From Candidatus Kapaibacterium sp. (lineage in GTDB: Bacteria > Bacteroidota > Ignavibacteria > Kapaibacteriales > UBA2268): 64,000 nt of DNA. Below are positions 18,182 to 27,215 of the stretch, one piece after another (the first letter of the stretch is position 1; each line of letters begins with the position of its first letter). The DNA lies in the NCBI GenBank assembly GCA_023957315.1, contig JAMLHE010000006.1, forward strand, positions 134,408 through 198,407, written 5' to 3'. Both the position numbers and the translations under genes were made by a program. The notes beneath the pieces are model-generated. The model was given only the letters and a program-made list of their open reading frames with translations. It was not told the DNA's origin and ran no database searches.

Positions 18182-18391
18182 TTGCTATTACAAATTGTAA
18201 ATTACTCTGTCAGGTCTCTGATAGTTATAATTGGAATACTGATCCTGAGCGGTATTTTATTGCCCGAATTTGATTCTCACTTTAGAATAGTATTTGGTTC
18301 GGTGTTCGTATTCTTTGGCATATACAGATTGATAATGTTCTATAGTCAAAATAAACGATACAGAATTGAGGAGGATTCAGATGATGAATAG
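18182..18391 (+). CDS. Small membrane protein of the exb-tonB cluster
   Basis: The 69-residue protein has two hydrophobic helices (about 12-30 and 36-55) and an acidic tail (EEDSDDE). No family is recognised. The start is taken as TTG 18182, the only start codon that keeps both helices; the nearby upstream ATG is out of frame. Its 3' end overlaps the start of the next lipoprotein gene (18381), supporting translation in the operon. Confidence 0.6.
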   Translation: MLLQIVNYSVRSLIVIIGILILSGILLPEFDSHFRIVFGSVFVFFGIYRLIMFYSQNKRYRIEEDSDDE

Positions 18392-19292
18392 ACTTGTTTT
18401 ATTGATGATTAGCATATTGCTTGTATTACTGATTTCATGCGACAGTAAGTTTGAGAAGGCGGACACTGTTTCGATTAATGCAGGCGACTTAACGATTTAT
18501 TGTGAGGAATCCATTGCTAAAGTAATGGATAGCACTTTCAAAATGTATCAAAATGCTTACCCTAATATCAAATTTGTTTCCCAAATTGTAGATTCGCGTG
18601 AAGCTATGAATTTGATTCTGTCCGGTCAAGCAGAAGCAGTTATCGTGTCGAGAGCTTACCTTCCCGATGAAGATTCATTGATGGCTGAATTCGATGTCAA
18701 ACGAACCGAAATGATTGCTGCAGAGGACGCTTTAGTGTTTTATGTAAATCGCGATTTTCCACTCGATACAATCAATCACGAACAGTTAGTTGAAATTTTA
18801 ACAACGCAAAAATCTTTTAATGAATTTTATCCGCAAGTCGGATTTGAACCTGAATTTGTTTGTAATTCAATTCGCTCTGCAGAATATGCAAACTTTTTGA
18901 AATTGGTGTTGGGAAATCAAAAGCATACAAAACAGATGAAATTTTTGAACGGTGTTGACTCTGTCAAAAATTATATCCGCGGTAATAGCAAAGCAATTGG
19001 GATTGGATATTTGTCACATGTTACGCGCAAAGCAGATTGGAAAGTACTGAACGTATCGTATATCAATCAGGACGGCAAACGCGAACCACCACAAACGGTG
19101 CATCAAGCCTACATTGTGCAAAATCGCTACCCGTACATAGTACAATACCGCGTTTTAATTCAAGAGAGTACAATGAGTAAGGCATTTTGGTTTGCATCTT
19201 TTGTCTCGAAAGAATTTATTGTTCAGACATATTTCAAAGAATTGGGAATTGTGCCCGGATTTGGACAATTCAGGTTAATTAAGCAAGATTGA
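18381..19292 (+). CDS. PstS-like periplasmic substrate-binding lipoprotein
   Basis: The 303-residue protein starts at the ATG pair 18381/18384, preceded by GAGGAGG. It has a lipoprotein signal with lipobox LLISC, then a PBP-like fold resembling PstS: DLTIYCEESIAKVMDSTF, the SGQAEAVIVSR segment, and GNSKAIGIGYLSH near the end. Canonical PstS binds phosphate for the PstCAB importer, but no ABC transporter genes are adjacent. Its position between tonB and a TPR protein suggests a role in an envelope complex; this is inference. Confidence 0.8.
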   Translation: MMNRLVLLMISILLVLLISCDSKFEKADTVSINAGDLTIYCEESIAKVMDSTFKMYQNAYPNIKFVSQIVDSREAMNLILSGQAEAVIVSRAYLPDEDSLMAEFDVKRTEMIAAEDALVFYVNRDFPLDTINHEQLVEILTTQKSFNEFYPQVGFEPEFVCNSIRSAEYANFLKLVLGNQKHTKQMKFLNGVDSVKNYIRGNSKAIGIGYLSHVTRKADWKVLNVSYINQDGKREPPQTVHQAYIVQNRYPYIVQYRVLIQESTMSKAFWFASFVSKEFIVQTYFKELGIVPGFGQFRLIKQD

Positions 19293-19321
19293 TTATTATA
19301 TAAATAAGGAATCATATTAAA

Positions 19322-21040
19322 ATGAAGTTTTTTAGAATCATAACGATACTCTTGTTCATAGGTATAGGGACTGCACTTGCACAAAGTTCCAAAGAATCAT
19401 TACGTTTGCATATAAATACAGGTGATATGGAAGCTGCTCTTCAAGAGATTCCAAGTGTGTTGAATCAAAACCCTAATGATTTTGATGTGCTAATGATGGC
19501 AGGAGATGTATATTTGGACTACAACCGATATTCTGATGCCATAAAAATGTACGACCGTGCAAGCAGAGAAAATCGTAAGAGTTCGGAAGCAAGACTCAAA
19601 TTAGCAAAATCACAATCACTCTCCGGCGATGTTAAAAATGCCTTAGAAACAATTAATGACGCCATCAAACGCGATGAAAAGGATTTGTCTTTGACATTGG
19701 AACTTGCAAATATTTATCTGCGCGCAGATTCATTATCACAAGCTGAGTTGATTATCACTCGTGCACGTGAAATGGACAAAAAGAGTCCGCTGCCATATAT
19801 TGGTTTAGGCGATTTATATTTCAAACAAAAAGTGTATGAATTAGCACGTGTAAATTATGAAGAAGCACTTGCAATCGAACCGAATAATATAGCAGCTCGC
19901 GAAAAATTGGCAACATCATATTTTTGGCTTGCAAATCGTGAAATGGACGACGAATTATCTTCTGTACTTTTCACCCGTTCTTTAGAGGAATGGAATAAAG
20001 TCACTCAACAAGACCCCAATAATGCAAGGGCTTTTTACGAACAAGGTCGCATATTTTACATGGCAAACCAACACAGCAATGCTGCAAATGCACTCAGCAA
20101 ATATGTTCAGTTGAGACCATCAAGCTCCGAAGCACGTTGGCTGCTTGCACAATCTTTTGAAAAAGTGCAGAGATATGATTCAGCAATGTATCACCTCGAA
20201 ATAGTTGTCAAAGAAATTGATTCAGTCAAACTTCAAGCGTCAATACTATTAGCAAGAGGTTATTTTGATATGACAGATTATCAAAAAGCAATTACTACTT
20301 TTGAAAGCATAGACAAAGATACGACAATGTCGGTATTAGATTTCCAAAGATGGGGACAAGCTTATTTGTTGCTTCAAGATACAGTGAACGCACTTGCGAT
20401 TTGGGATAGAACAGCAAAAGCTAATCCGACTGAAAATTGTAAGGTCATGGACCAAATGGGCTACATTTACCAACGAATTTTGAAGTATCAAGAGGCAATT
20501 GACATTTTGAAATTAAGGCTGACTTATGCCGAATGTAATGATGACAGAGAAAATATCGTGCATTATTTAATCGGTCAAAGCTACCTGCTTTCCGAACGAC
20601 CTGCAGAAGCAATTGAGCCACTACGAAAGTCAATCGAGCTTGATTCCACCTTCTTATTCGCACGATTGAGCCTTGCTGATGCATTAGCATCAAGTCAAGA
20701 TTTTGACAATGCGACTATTGAATTTGAAAAATTGATAGAATTGGGACGTCAAGATACAGCTAAAAATAACTTTGCTTTGGTTCAAGGATTCAATAAATTA
20801 GCGGGTATGTACATGGAACAAAAGAAATTTAACGATGTTATTAAAGTTGGTGAACGTTGGGCTACCGTTTTTGAAAATGAATCATATCCCTATTTATATA
20901 TTGCAATTGCACATCATAATTTAGGTAACGGAAAATCCGCTTGTACCAATTACAGGAAAGTTTTGAAAATTGACCCTAAAAATCAATCAGCTTCAAAAAA
21001 TTTGAAATTGCTCCAAGATTCAGGCGGTTGCGACAATTAA
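19322..21040 (+). CDS. Secreted tetratricopeptide-repeat protein
   Basis: The 572 residues begin with a signal peptide (cleavage near TALAQ) and otherwise consist of about 12 TPR-type helix pairs, with typical spacing of A-x-x-x-Y/F motifs such as PYIGLGDLYFKQKVYELARV. TPR proteins scaffold protein complexes. It ends the exbB-exbD2-tonB-lipoprotein-TPR operon and is followed by a strong terminator. Confidence 0.85.
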   Translation: MKFFRIITILLFIGIGTALAQSSKESLRLHINTGDMEAALQEIPSVLNQNPNDFDVLMMAGDVYLDYNRYSDAIKMYDRASRENRKSSEARLKLAKSQSLSGDVKNALETINDAIKRDEKDLSLTLELANIYLRADSLSQAELIITRAREMDKKSPLPYIGLGDLYFKQKVYELARVNYEEALAIEPNNIAAREKLATSYFWLANREMDDELSSVLFTRSLEEWNKVTQQDPNNARAFYEQGRIFYMANQHSNAANALSKYVQLRPSSSEARWLLAQSFEKVQRYDSAMYHLEIVVKEIDSVKLQASILLARGYFDMTDYQKAITTFESIDKDTTMSVLDFQRWGQAYLLLQDTVNALAIWDRTAKANPTENCKVMDQMGYIYQRILKYQEAIDILKLRLTYAECNDDRENIVHYLIGQSYLLSERPAEAIEPLRKSIELDSTFLFARLSLADALASSQDFDNATIEFEKLIELGRQDTAKNNFALVQGFNKLAGMYMEQKKFNDVIKVGERWATVFENESYPYLYIAIAHHNLGNGKSACTNYRKVLKIDPKNQSASKNLKLLQDSGGCDN

Positions 21041-21059
21041 GAGATTTTATCTTACAAAA

Positions 21060-21090
21060 AGAGACTGTTTTTTATGAACAGTCTCTTTTT
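21060..21090 (+). terminator. Rho-independent terminator of the exb-tonB-TPR operon
   Basis: Perfect 10-bp stem AGAGACTGTT/AACAGTCTCT (21060-21069 / 21077-21086) with a 7-nt loop and a T-tract. Confidence 0.9.
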
Positions 21091-21093
21091 CAT

Positions 21094-21125
21094 TTTGGAA
21101 AAAGGCAGAATAGTTCTTAAATTTG
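21094..21125 (+). promoter_or_regulatory. Promoter of the DUF177-rpmF-plsX-fab operon
   Basis: TTTG (21094-21097), a 20-nt spacer and TAAATTTG (21118-21125) match the Bacteroidota -33/-7 consensus. The predicted start is about 20 nt before the ATG at 21155. It lies directly behind the preceding terminator. Confidence 0.6.
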
Positions 21126-21154
21126 TAAGATTGTTTTGATACGAAATTAAAAAA

Positions 21155-21670
21155 ATGTTAAAATTAGATATATCGGGAATGGCTGATGGCGAATATGAGT
21201 TCACACTTGTCGAGCCGGTATCTAAATTGAACAGCCCTATTGAGGAATTTGTGGGTGATGTACATTTTGAAGGGATTGTTCGCAAATTGGGTCATCGTTA
21301 CAATTTGAAAGCAGAGCTGAAAGGCACTGCGAGACTCATTTGTGACCGTTCTTTAATCGAATTTGACGAGCCGATTAAGTCTGAGCTTTTTATGTCTTTC
21401 ATCGCAGATACGAAAGCATTTTTGGAATTGACGGATCAAGAACATAAGCATAACGAGGTAATCATTCGCGAAGATTACAAGTACATTGATGTTTCGCCTT
21501 ACGTGATGGAAAGCCTTGCATTGGAGTTGCCTCTGAAAAGAATAGCTCCTGAATTTAGAGACAAGGAACTGAAAGAAATTTTTCCCGAAGTTGCAGATAA
21601 ACTTCGCGAGGAAAATGAAAAAGATATTGATGATAGATGGTCGAAGTTAAAAAACATAAAAATAAACTAA
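21155..21670 (+). CDS. DUF177 (YceD-like) protein
   Basis: The 171-residue protein belongs to the DUF177/YceD family, recognised by position just before rpmF and by the RLICDRSL segment followed by an acidic, conserved C-terminal half. YceD-type proteins are linked to rRNA or ribosome assembly and are nearly always co-transcribed with rpmF. Most members have a CxxC-like motif; only a single Cys is seen here. Confidence 0.82.
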   Translation: MLKLDISGMADGEYEFTLVEPVSKLNSPIEEFVGDVHFEGIVRKLGHRYNLKAELKGTARLICDRSLIEFDEPIKSELFMSFIADTKAFLELTDQEHKHNEVIIREDYKYIDVSPYVMESLALELPLKRIAPEFRDKELKEIFPEVADKLREENEKDIDDRWSKLKNIKIN

Positions 21671-21689
21671 TTTTTTTTTGGAGTAAAAA

Positions 21690-21866
21690 ATGCCAAATCC
21701 TAAACGGAAACACTCGAAATCGAGAAGAGACAAAAGACGTACTCATTACAAGGCAACGTCAATGCAAACTGCAGTTTGCCCCCAATGTGCTGCTGTAAAA
21801 TTATCCCATGCCGCTTGCCCGGAATGTGGATATTACAATGGTAGAAAGGCTTTAGCTTCTCTTTAA
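21690..21866 (+). CDS. rpmF: 50S ribosomal protein L32
   Basis: This 58-residue gene is easy to miss because of its length. It starts MPNPKRKHSKSRRDKRRTHY, the standard L32 N-terminus, and carries a zinc-ribbon CPQC...CPEC. GGAG precedes the ATG. It sits between DUF177 and plsX, the common bacterial order. Confidence 0.97.
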   Translation: MPNPKRKHSKSRRDKRRTHYKATSMQTAVCPQCAAVKLSHAACPECGYYNGRKALASL

Positions 21867-21890
21867 TGATTTTATTTTTAATGATTTCAA

Positions 21891-22910
21891 ATGCCTGTTA
21901 ACCAGATAAAAATTGTATTGGACGCTATGGGTGGCGATTTCGCCCCCGATAATGAACTTCAAGGTGCTGTAGAGTTTATGAACAACCCTCAAAACCATGA
22001 TGTCCAAATAATACTTACAGGTGATGAATCATTATTGAAGGAAAGAATCAAATCTTTGAATATATCGCGTGATTTCGAAATCATAAATTGTAAAGATAAA
22101 GTTGCAATGGATGATGAACCTACTGATATAATCAAACGCAAAAGAGATTCGTCGCTTTACAGAGGGATTGAACTTGTCAAAGATGCAAAAGCTGATGCTT
22201 TTGTTTCTTCCGGTAATACGGGTGCAGTTCATTCTACTTCTACTTTAGTATTGGGGCGTATTGCAGGGGTAAGCAGACCGACTATCGGTACTTTTTTCCC
22301 GTCTGTTACAGACAATCCCGTACTATTGTTGGATGTCGGAGCCAATGTTGATGCCAAGCCATCGTATATTTTTCAATTTGCGGTGATGGGAAGCATCTAT
22401 TCTTCACAAATCCTCGGGATTAAAAATCCCAAGATTGGTTTGTTGAATATTGGCGAAGAAGAGACCAAAGGCACTAACGACGTGCGTGAAACTTACAAAC
22501 TACTAAAAGACAGTCCTCTGAATTTCATCGGAAATATCGAAGGGCGTGATATTTTTTCGGCTCACGCTGATGTTGTAGTTTGTGATGGTTTTATCGGAAA
22601 CATCGTTCTAAAATTTGCTGAAAGTTTCTTGGGAATTTTAAAATCGAAAATTAAAAGTTACTCTGAAGAGAGTATCATCAAAAAAATAAAAGTGGGTCTG
22701 ATGGTTCCGGTCTTAAAAGATATTTTGCAACAGTTTGATTACCAAAAGTATGGCGGCGTGCCTTTGCTTGGCGTCAACGGTGCTGTAATTATCGGTCATG
22801 GCAAATCATCGCCCGAAGCAGTAAAAAACATGCTGGTCCGAGCCAAAGAAATGGTTCAGAAAGAAGTTAACAAATCAATAGAATCTACACTAAAAGAATT
22901 AATAAACTAA
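21891..22910 (+). CDS. plsX: Phosphate acyltransferase PlsX
   Basis: The 339-residue enzyme converts acyl-ACP to acyl-phosphate for phospholipid synthesis. Typical motifs are LDAMGGDFAP near the N-terminus, SSGNTGA, LLDVGANVD, LLNIGEE, NFIGNIEGRDI and CDGFIGNIVLK. It links the fatty-acid genes downstream to membrane lipid production. Confidence 0.96.
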   Translation: MPVNQIKIVLDAMGGDFAPDNELQGAVEFMNNPQNHDVQIILTGDESLLKERIKSLNISRDFEIINCKDKVAMDDEPTDIIKRKRDSSLYRGIELVKDAKADAFVSSGNTGAVHSTSTLVLGRIAGVSRPTIGTFFPSVTDNPVLLLDVGANVDAKPSYIFQFAVMGSIYSSQILGIKNPKIGLLNIGEEETKGTNDVRETYKLLKDSPLNFIGNIEGRDIFSAHADVVVCDGFIGNIVLKFAESFLGILKSKIKSYSEESIIKKIKVGLMVPVLKDILQQFDYQKYGGVPLLGVNGAVIIGHGKSSPEAVKNMLVRAKEMVQKEVNKSIESTLKELIN

Positions 22911-22925
22911 TTAAAGTCACTCAAA

Positions 22926-23915
22926 ATGTCAGCAACAATTACATCAATTGCACATTATTTACCACCTGAAATTTACACAAACGAATATTTTGAAAAGTAT
23001 CTCGAAACTACTCACGATTGGATTATGGCACGTACCGGAATTGCAGAAAGAAGATTTGCAAAATCCGGCGGAACATCAGATTTGATAGTTCCCGCAGCTT
23101 TGGAATGTATTGAAAAACGCGGTATAGACAAAAATGAAATAGATTGTATCTTGGTGGCAACGGTTACTCCCGACCACTTTTTCCCGTCAACAGCAGCATT
23201 AGTCCAACACAAACTCGATATTAAAAATTGCTGGGGTTTTGATATTTCAGCAGCTTGTTCGGGATTTGTATTTGCTATTGCTACTGCAAAAAGTTTGGTT
23301 GAATCAGGCATGGCGAAAAAAGTATTACTATGTGGCGCTGATAAAATGAGCTCGATTGTCAATTTTAAAGACCGTGCTCAAGCAGTCCTGTTTGGAGATG
23401 GCGCCGGAGTTTGTATAATAGAAAAATCTAATGACGATAATCTGGGAATAATTGACCAAATCTTACATGTTGACGGAGCTGGCGGTCAGTATCTGCACCA
23501 AAAAGCAGGCGGAAGTCTAAAACCATCGTCTGCCGAAACAATTGCAGCGGAAGAACATTATATTTATCAAGATGGTCAAGCAGTTTTCAAACATGCTGTT
23601 AAAGGTATGGCAGACGTGTCTGTTGATATTATGAAAAAGAACAATCTCACAAGTGACGATATTTCATGGTTAGTGCCACATCAAGCAAATTTGCGGATTA
23701 TTGCTGCTACTGCCAATAGAATGGAACTCGACCCCGAAAAAGTTATGATAAATATCGAAAAATATGGCAACACTACTGCTGCCACAATTCCTATTTGCCT
23801 TTCGGAGTGGTACCAAAACGGAAAAATCAACAAAGGCGACAATTTGATATTGTCAAGCTTTGGTGCAGGTTTTACTTGGGGTGCCGTTTATTTGAAATGG
23901 AATATGAACGACTAA
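22926..23915 (+). CDS. fabH: 3-oxoacyl-ACP synthase III (FabH)
   Basis: The 329-residue thiolase-fold enzyme starts fatty-acid synthesis by joining acetyl-CoA to malonyl-ACP. The Cys-His-Asn triad is visible: Cys111 in SAACSGF, His in VPHQANLRI and Asn in GNTTAAT. DWIMARTGIAERR is the family's N-terminal signature. It is 15 nt from plsX and 14 nt from fabD. Confidence 0.96.
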   Translation: MSATITSIAHYLPPEIYTNEYFEKYLETTHDWIMARTGIAERRFAKSGGTSDLIVPAALECIEKRGIDKNEIDCILVATVTPDHFFPSTAALVQHKLDIKNCWGFDISAACSGFVFAIATAKSLVESGMAKKVLLCGADKMSSIVNFKDRAQAVLFGDGAGVCIIEKSNDDNLGIIDQILHVDGAGGQYLHQKAGGSLKPSSAETIAAEEHYIYQDGQAVFKHAVKGMADVSVDIMKKNNLTSDDISWLVPHQANLRIIAATANRMELDPEKVMINIEKYGNTTAATIPICLSEWYQNGKINKGDNLILSSFGAGFTWGAVYLKWNMND

Positions 23916-23929
23916 GCAGGATTGGGAAA

Positions 23930-24853
23930 ATGAAAACAGCACTATTATTCTCAGGACAAGGCTCGCAATATGTCGGCATGTTGAAAGATGTTTACGAAAA
24001 TTCTTCTTTTGCTAAGGATTTAATCAACCACGCAAATGAAGTTTTAGGATTCAATCTTTCGGAGATTTGTTTCGACGGACCGGTTGAAAAATTGAAAGAA
24101 ACTCGATATACTCAGCCGGCAATATTTTTGCATTCGGCAGTTGTATTCAGTCTAATTGGAGAAAAACTTGACTTTTCGGGAGTTGCCGGGCATTCGGTTG
24201 GCGAATATGCTGCCTTGTATGCCGCAGGTGTATTGAGTTTCGATGATGCTATAAGGCTTGTTGCGAAAAGAGGAAAACTGATGTTCGATGCGGGTACGCA
24301 TTTGCCTGGTACAATGTTTGCCGTTATCAATCTTGATGACGAAAAACTTATTGATGTATGCCGTGAATTAACCGAAAAAGGCGAGGGCAATGTCGTAGTT
24401 CCTGCAAACTTTAATTCTCCGGGACAGATTGTCGTTTCGGGTTCGGCGGAATACTTACGTCAAAATGTCGAAGCATTCAAAGTAGCAGGTGCGAGAATGG
24501 TGAAAGAGCTCGTTGTTAGCGGTGCTTTCCATTCGCCTCTTATGGAACCTGCTAAATTGGAGCTTGAAGCAGAGATTAACTCGATTGAGTTCTACGATGC
24601 TAAAGTCCCTGTTTATGCAAATGTCACAGCAGAACCTGTTACTGATGCAACGCAAATTAAACAATTGCTCATCAACCAGTTGATTTCACCTGTTCTGTGG
24701 ACGAAAACGATGGAAAACATGAATCAGCACGGTTTTGAAGCAGTAATTGAAATTGGTCCGGGCAATGTTTTGCAAGGTTTAGCCAAAAGAACAGTATCAG
24801 AATTTTCAATCGAAGGCATAGATAATTATCAAGATTTGCAAAAATATTTATAA
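23930..24853 (+). CDS. fabD: Malonyl-CoA:ACP transacylase
   Basis: The 307-residue enzyme loads malonyl groups onto ACP. Motifs are FSGQGSQYVGM at the N-terminus, the nucleophile Ser89 in GHSVGEYAAL, and the catalytic His in GAFHSPLM. The start at 23930 gives the usual N-terminus; the frame is open further back into fabH, but that extension has no family match. Confidence 0.96.
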   Translation: MKTALLFSGQGSQYVGMLKDVYENSSFAKDLINHANEVLGFNLSEICFDGPVEKLKETRYTQPAIFLHSAVVFSLIGEKLDFSGVAGHSVGEYAALYAAGVLSFDDAIRLVAKRGKLMFDAGTHLPGTMFAVINLDDEKLIDVCRELTEKGEGNVVVPANFNSPGQIVVSGSAEYLRQNVEAFKVAGARMVKELVVSGAFHSPLMEPAKLELEAEINSIEFYDAKVPVYANVTAEPVTDATQIKQLLINQLISPVLWTKTMENMNQHGFEAVIEIGPGNVLQGLAKRTVSEFSIEGIDNYQDLQKYL

Positions 24854-24901
24854 TTGACAAAGATTTTCATTAATTTTATATTTTATAATTTTACAAATTT
24901 C

Positions 24902-25639
24902 ATGAAAGAAAAAATAGTAATAGTTACAGGCGGCAATAAAGGCATCGGTAGGGCAATTTCACACAAATTTGCCGAATTGGGTGCTAAAGTGAAAGTTTTT
25001 GCCCGTACAATTCCAGACGATTTGGCAGGATTTGTTGACGGCAATTCCGAATTGTTGAATAATATCGAATTTTTCGCTGTTGATGTCTCAGATTTTGATT
25101 CTGTTGCCGAATCGGTTAACAAAATTGTCAAAGCCGAAGGCAAAATTGACGTACTTGTCAATAACGCCGGAGTGACAAAAGACAATTTGTTGATGCGAAT
25201 GTCACCTGAAGATTGGGATTTTGTAATGGATATCAATCTCAAGGGTGCGTTCAATTGCTCAAAAGCAGTAATCAGGACTATGATGGGGCAGCGTTATGGC
25301 AGAATCATCAATATCGGTTCGATTGTCGGCACAATTGGCAATCCCGGGCAAATCAATTATTCGGCGTCAAAAGCCGGATTGGTGGGTTTGACAAAGTCTA
25401 TGGCAAAGGAATTGGCATCACGGAATATTTTAGTGAATTTGATAGCGCCGGGATATGTTGAAACCAACATGACCGATGCTCTTAACGAGGAACAAAAGGC
25501 AAAATTAGTTGAGAATATCCCATTAAGAAGAGTTGCAAACCCTTCAGAAATAGCTGATGTTGTTGCTTTTTTCGCTCAAGACGATTCTAAATACATCACA
25601 GGGCAAGTTTTGCATGTTGATGGTGGATTAGCAATTTAA
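24902..25639 (+). CDS. fabG: 3-oxoacyl-ACP reductase
   Basis: The 245-residue short-chain dehydrogenase reduces 3-oxoacyl-ACP with NADPH. It has TGGNKGIG (cofactor site), NNAG at 87-90 and the catalytic Ser140/Tyr153/Lys157 in the NYSASKAG region. The chosen ATG at 24902 begins directly before the first beta strand; an upstream TTG in frame would add an unlikely Phe/Ile-rich tail. Confidence 0.96.
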   Translation: MKEKIVIVTGGNKGIGRAISHKFAELGAKVKVFARTIPDDLAGFVDGNSELLNNIEFFAVDVSDFDSVAESVNKIVKAEGKIDVLVNNAGVTKDNLLMRMSPEDWDFVMDINLKGAFNCSKAVIRTMMGQRYGRIINIGSIVGTIGNPGQINYSASKAGLVGLTKSMAKELASRNILVNLIAPGYVETNMTDALNEEQKAKLVENIPLRRVANPSEIADVVAFFAQDDSKYITGQVLHVDGGLAI

Positions 25640-25686
25640 AAAATACATTTTTAGATAATTTTTAATAACATATTTTGAGGTTCAAA

Positions 25687-25923
25687 ATGTCAGAGGATTT
25701 AAAATCAAAAGTAATTGATATCATTGTGAAAAAACTTGGAGTGGAACGCTCACAAGTTACAGAAGACGCTTCATTCACAAAAGATCTTGGGGCTGATTCG
25801 TTAGATACAGTAGAGTTAATTATGGAATTTGAAAAAGAGTTTGATATAACAATCGAAGATAGTGATGCCGAAAGAATTCAAACTGTAGGCAATGTAATCA
25901 ACTATCTAAACGAACGCAATTAA
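25687..25923 (+). CDS. acpP: Acyl carrier protein
   Basis: The 78-residue acidic protein carries the phosphopantetheine attachment site Ser38 in [11 protein letters not shown]. It shuttles growing acyl chains between the Fab enzymes. The ATG at 25687 is preceded by TTTTGAGG. Confidence 0.97.
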   Translation: MSEDLKSKVIDIIVKKLGVERSQVTEDASFTKDLGADSLDTVELIMEFEKEFDITIEDSDAERIQTVGNVINYLNERN

Positions 25924-25945
25924 TTATAAATTAAGCGAGTAGCTT

Positions 25946-27205
25946 ATGTCAAAATATAATTTTCCTAAGGTAGTAGTTACCGGAATGGGCGCGGTTTCAC
26001 CTATTGGCAATACGCTCCAAGATTACTGGAGTGGTTTATTGTCAGGTAAGAGTGGTGCTGCACCTATTACAAAGTTCGATGCTACAGAATATAAAACGCA
26101 GTTTGCTTGTGAAGTCAAAGATTATGAAGCGACTTTACACATTAGTGCCAAAGAAACCCAAAGAATGGACTTATTTACACAATATGCCCTTTCCTCGGCT
26201 GCTATGGCAGTAGAAGATGCAAAAATCAACTTCGACAAGCTTGACAGAAACCGAATCGGTGTGATCATCGGCTCGGGAATTGGAGGTATGTGGACATATC
26301 ATCATCAACAACAAAATCTATATGAACGTGATGGTAAACCCGATAGAATTTCCCCGTTTTTTGTTCCGATGTTAATATCGGATATTGCTGCCGGACACGT
26401 AGCAATCAGATGGGGCTTGAAGGGACCAAACTATGCAACCGTTTCAGCTTGTGCTACGTCATCGCATTCTATTGCAGATGCTTTGATGTTGATTCAGAGA
26501 GGCGATGCAGACATGATGGTTGTCGGTGGCAGCGAAGCAGTCGTTTGTCCGATGGGCGTTGGTGGTTTTAATGCCATGAAAGCCTTGTCAACTCGTAATG
26601 AAGACCCTGCGACTGCAAGCAGACCTTTTGACAAAGACCGTGATGGTTTTGTGATTGGCGAGGGTGCAGGTATTTTAATTCTCGAAACTTTGGAACATGC
26701 TCTTAACCGTGGTGCCGATATTTATTGCGAAATAGCAGGAATCGGGCTGACCGATGATGCATTTCATATTACTCAACCGGCTCCGGGTGGCGAAGGTGCT
26801 GTTCGTTCTATGTCATTATGTATTAAAGATGCGGGATTAGTGCCGGAAGACATTGATTATATCAACGCTCACGGTACTTCTACTCCATTTAATGACAGAA
26901 ATGAAACAGCTGCGATTAAAACCGTTTTCGGCGACCATGCATATAATTTAGTTGTTAGCTCCACGAAGTCCATGACAGGACATTTGTTGGGTGCTGCAGG
27001 TGCTATCGAAGCTATCGCTACTGTGATGGCAATCAAGAATTCGAAGATTCCACCTACAATCAATTATAATACGCCTGACCCCGATTGCGATTTGAATTAC
27101 GCTCCAAACAAATTTGTCGAACGCGAAATAAAAGCTGCTATTAGCAATACTTTCGGGTTCGGTGGACACAATGCTTCGCTATGTTTTAAAGCATACGAAC
27201 AATAA
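25946..27205 (+). CDS. fabF: 3-oxoacyl-ACP synthase II (FabF)
   Basis: The 419-residue condensing enzyme elongates acyl-ACP. The triad is Cys169 in VSACATSSHS, His in NAHGTSTPFND and His in MTGHLLGAAGA, with the VVTGMGAVSPIG N-terminus and the C-terminal NTFGFGGHNAS loop. It follows acpP by 22 nt, the conserved acpP-fabF-rnc order. Confidence 0.97.
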   Translation: MSKYNFPKVVVTGMGAVSPIGNTLQDYWSGLLSGKSGAAPITKFDATEYKTQFACEVKDYEATLHISAKETQRMDLFTQYALSSAAMAVEDAKINFDKLDRNRIGVIIGSGIGGMWTYHHQQQNLYERDGKPDRISPFFVPMLISDIAAGHVAIRWGLKGPNYATVSACATSSHSIADALMLIQRGDADMMVVGGSEAVVCPMGVGGFNAMKALSTRNEDPATASRPFDKDRDGFVIGEGAGILILETLEHALNRGADIYCEIAGIGLTDDAFHITQPAPGGEGAVRSMSLCIKDAGLVPEDIDYINAHGTSTPFNDRNETAAIKTVFGDHAYNLVVSSTKSMTGHLLGAAGAIEAIATVMAIKNSKIPPTINYNTPDPDCDLNYAPNKFVEREIKAAISNTFGFGGHNASLCFKAYEQ

Positions 27206-27215
27206 AGTGAATGAC

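Noticed and set aside
18381..19292. Phosphate ABC transporter (pst) operon
   Set aside because: Only a PstS-like lipoprotein is present; pstC, pstA, pstB and phoU are absent, and the context is exb/tonB.
23795..23929. N-terminal extension of FabD
   Set aside because: The frame is open through the fabH 3' end, but the extension overlaps fabH and the family starts at MKTALLFSGQGSQ.
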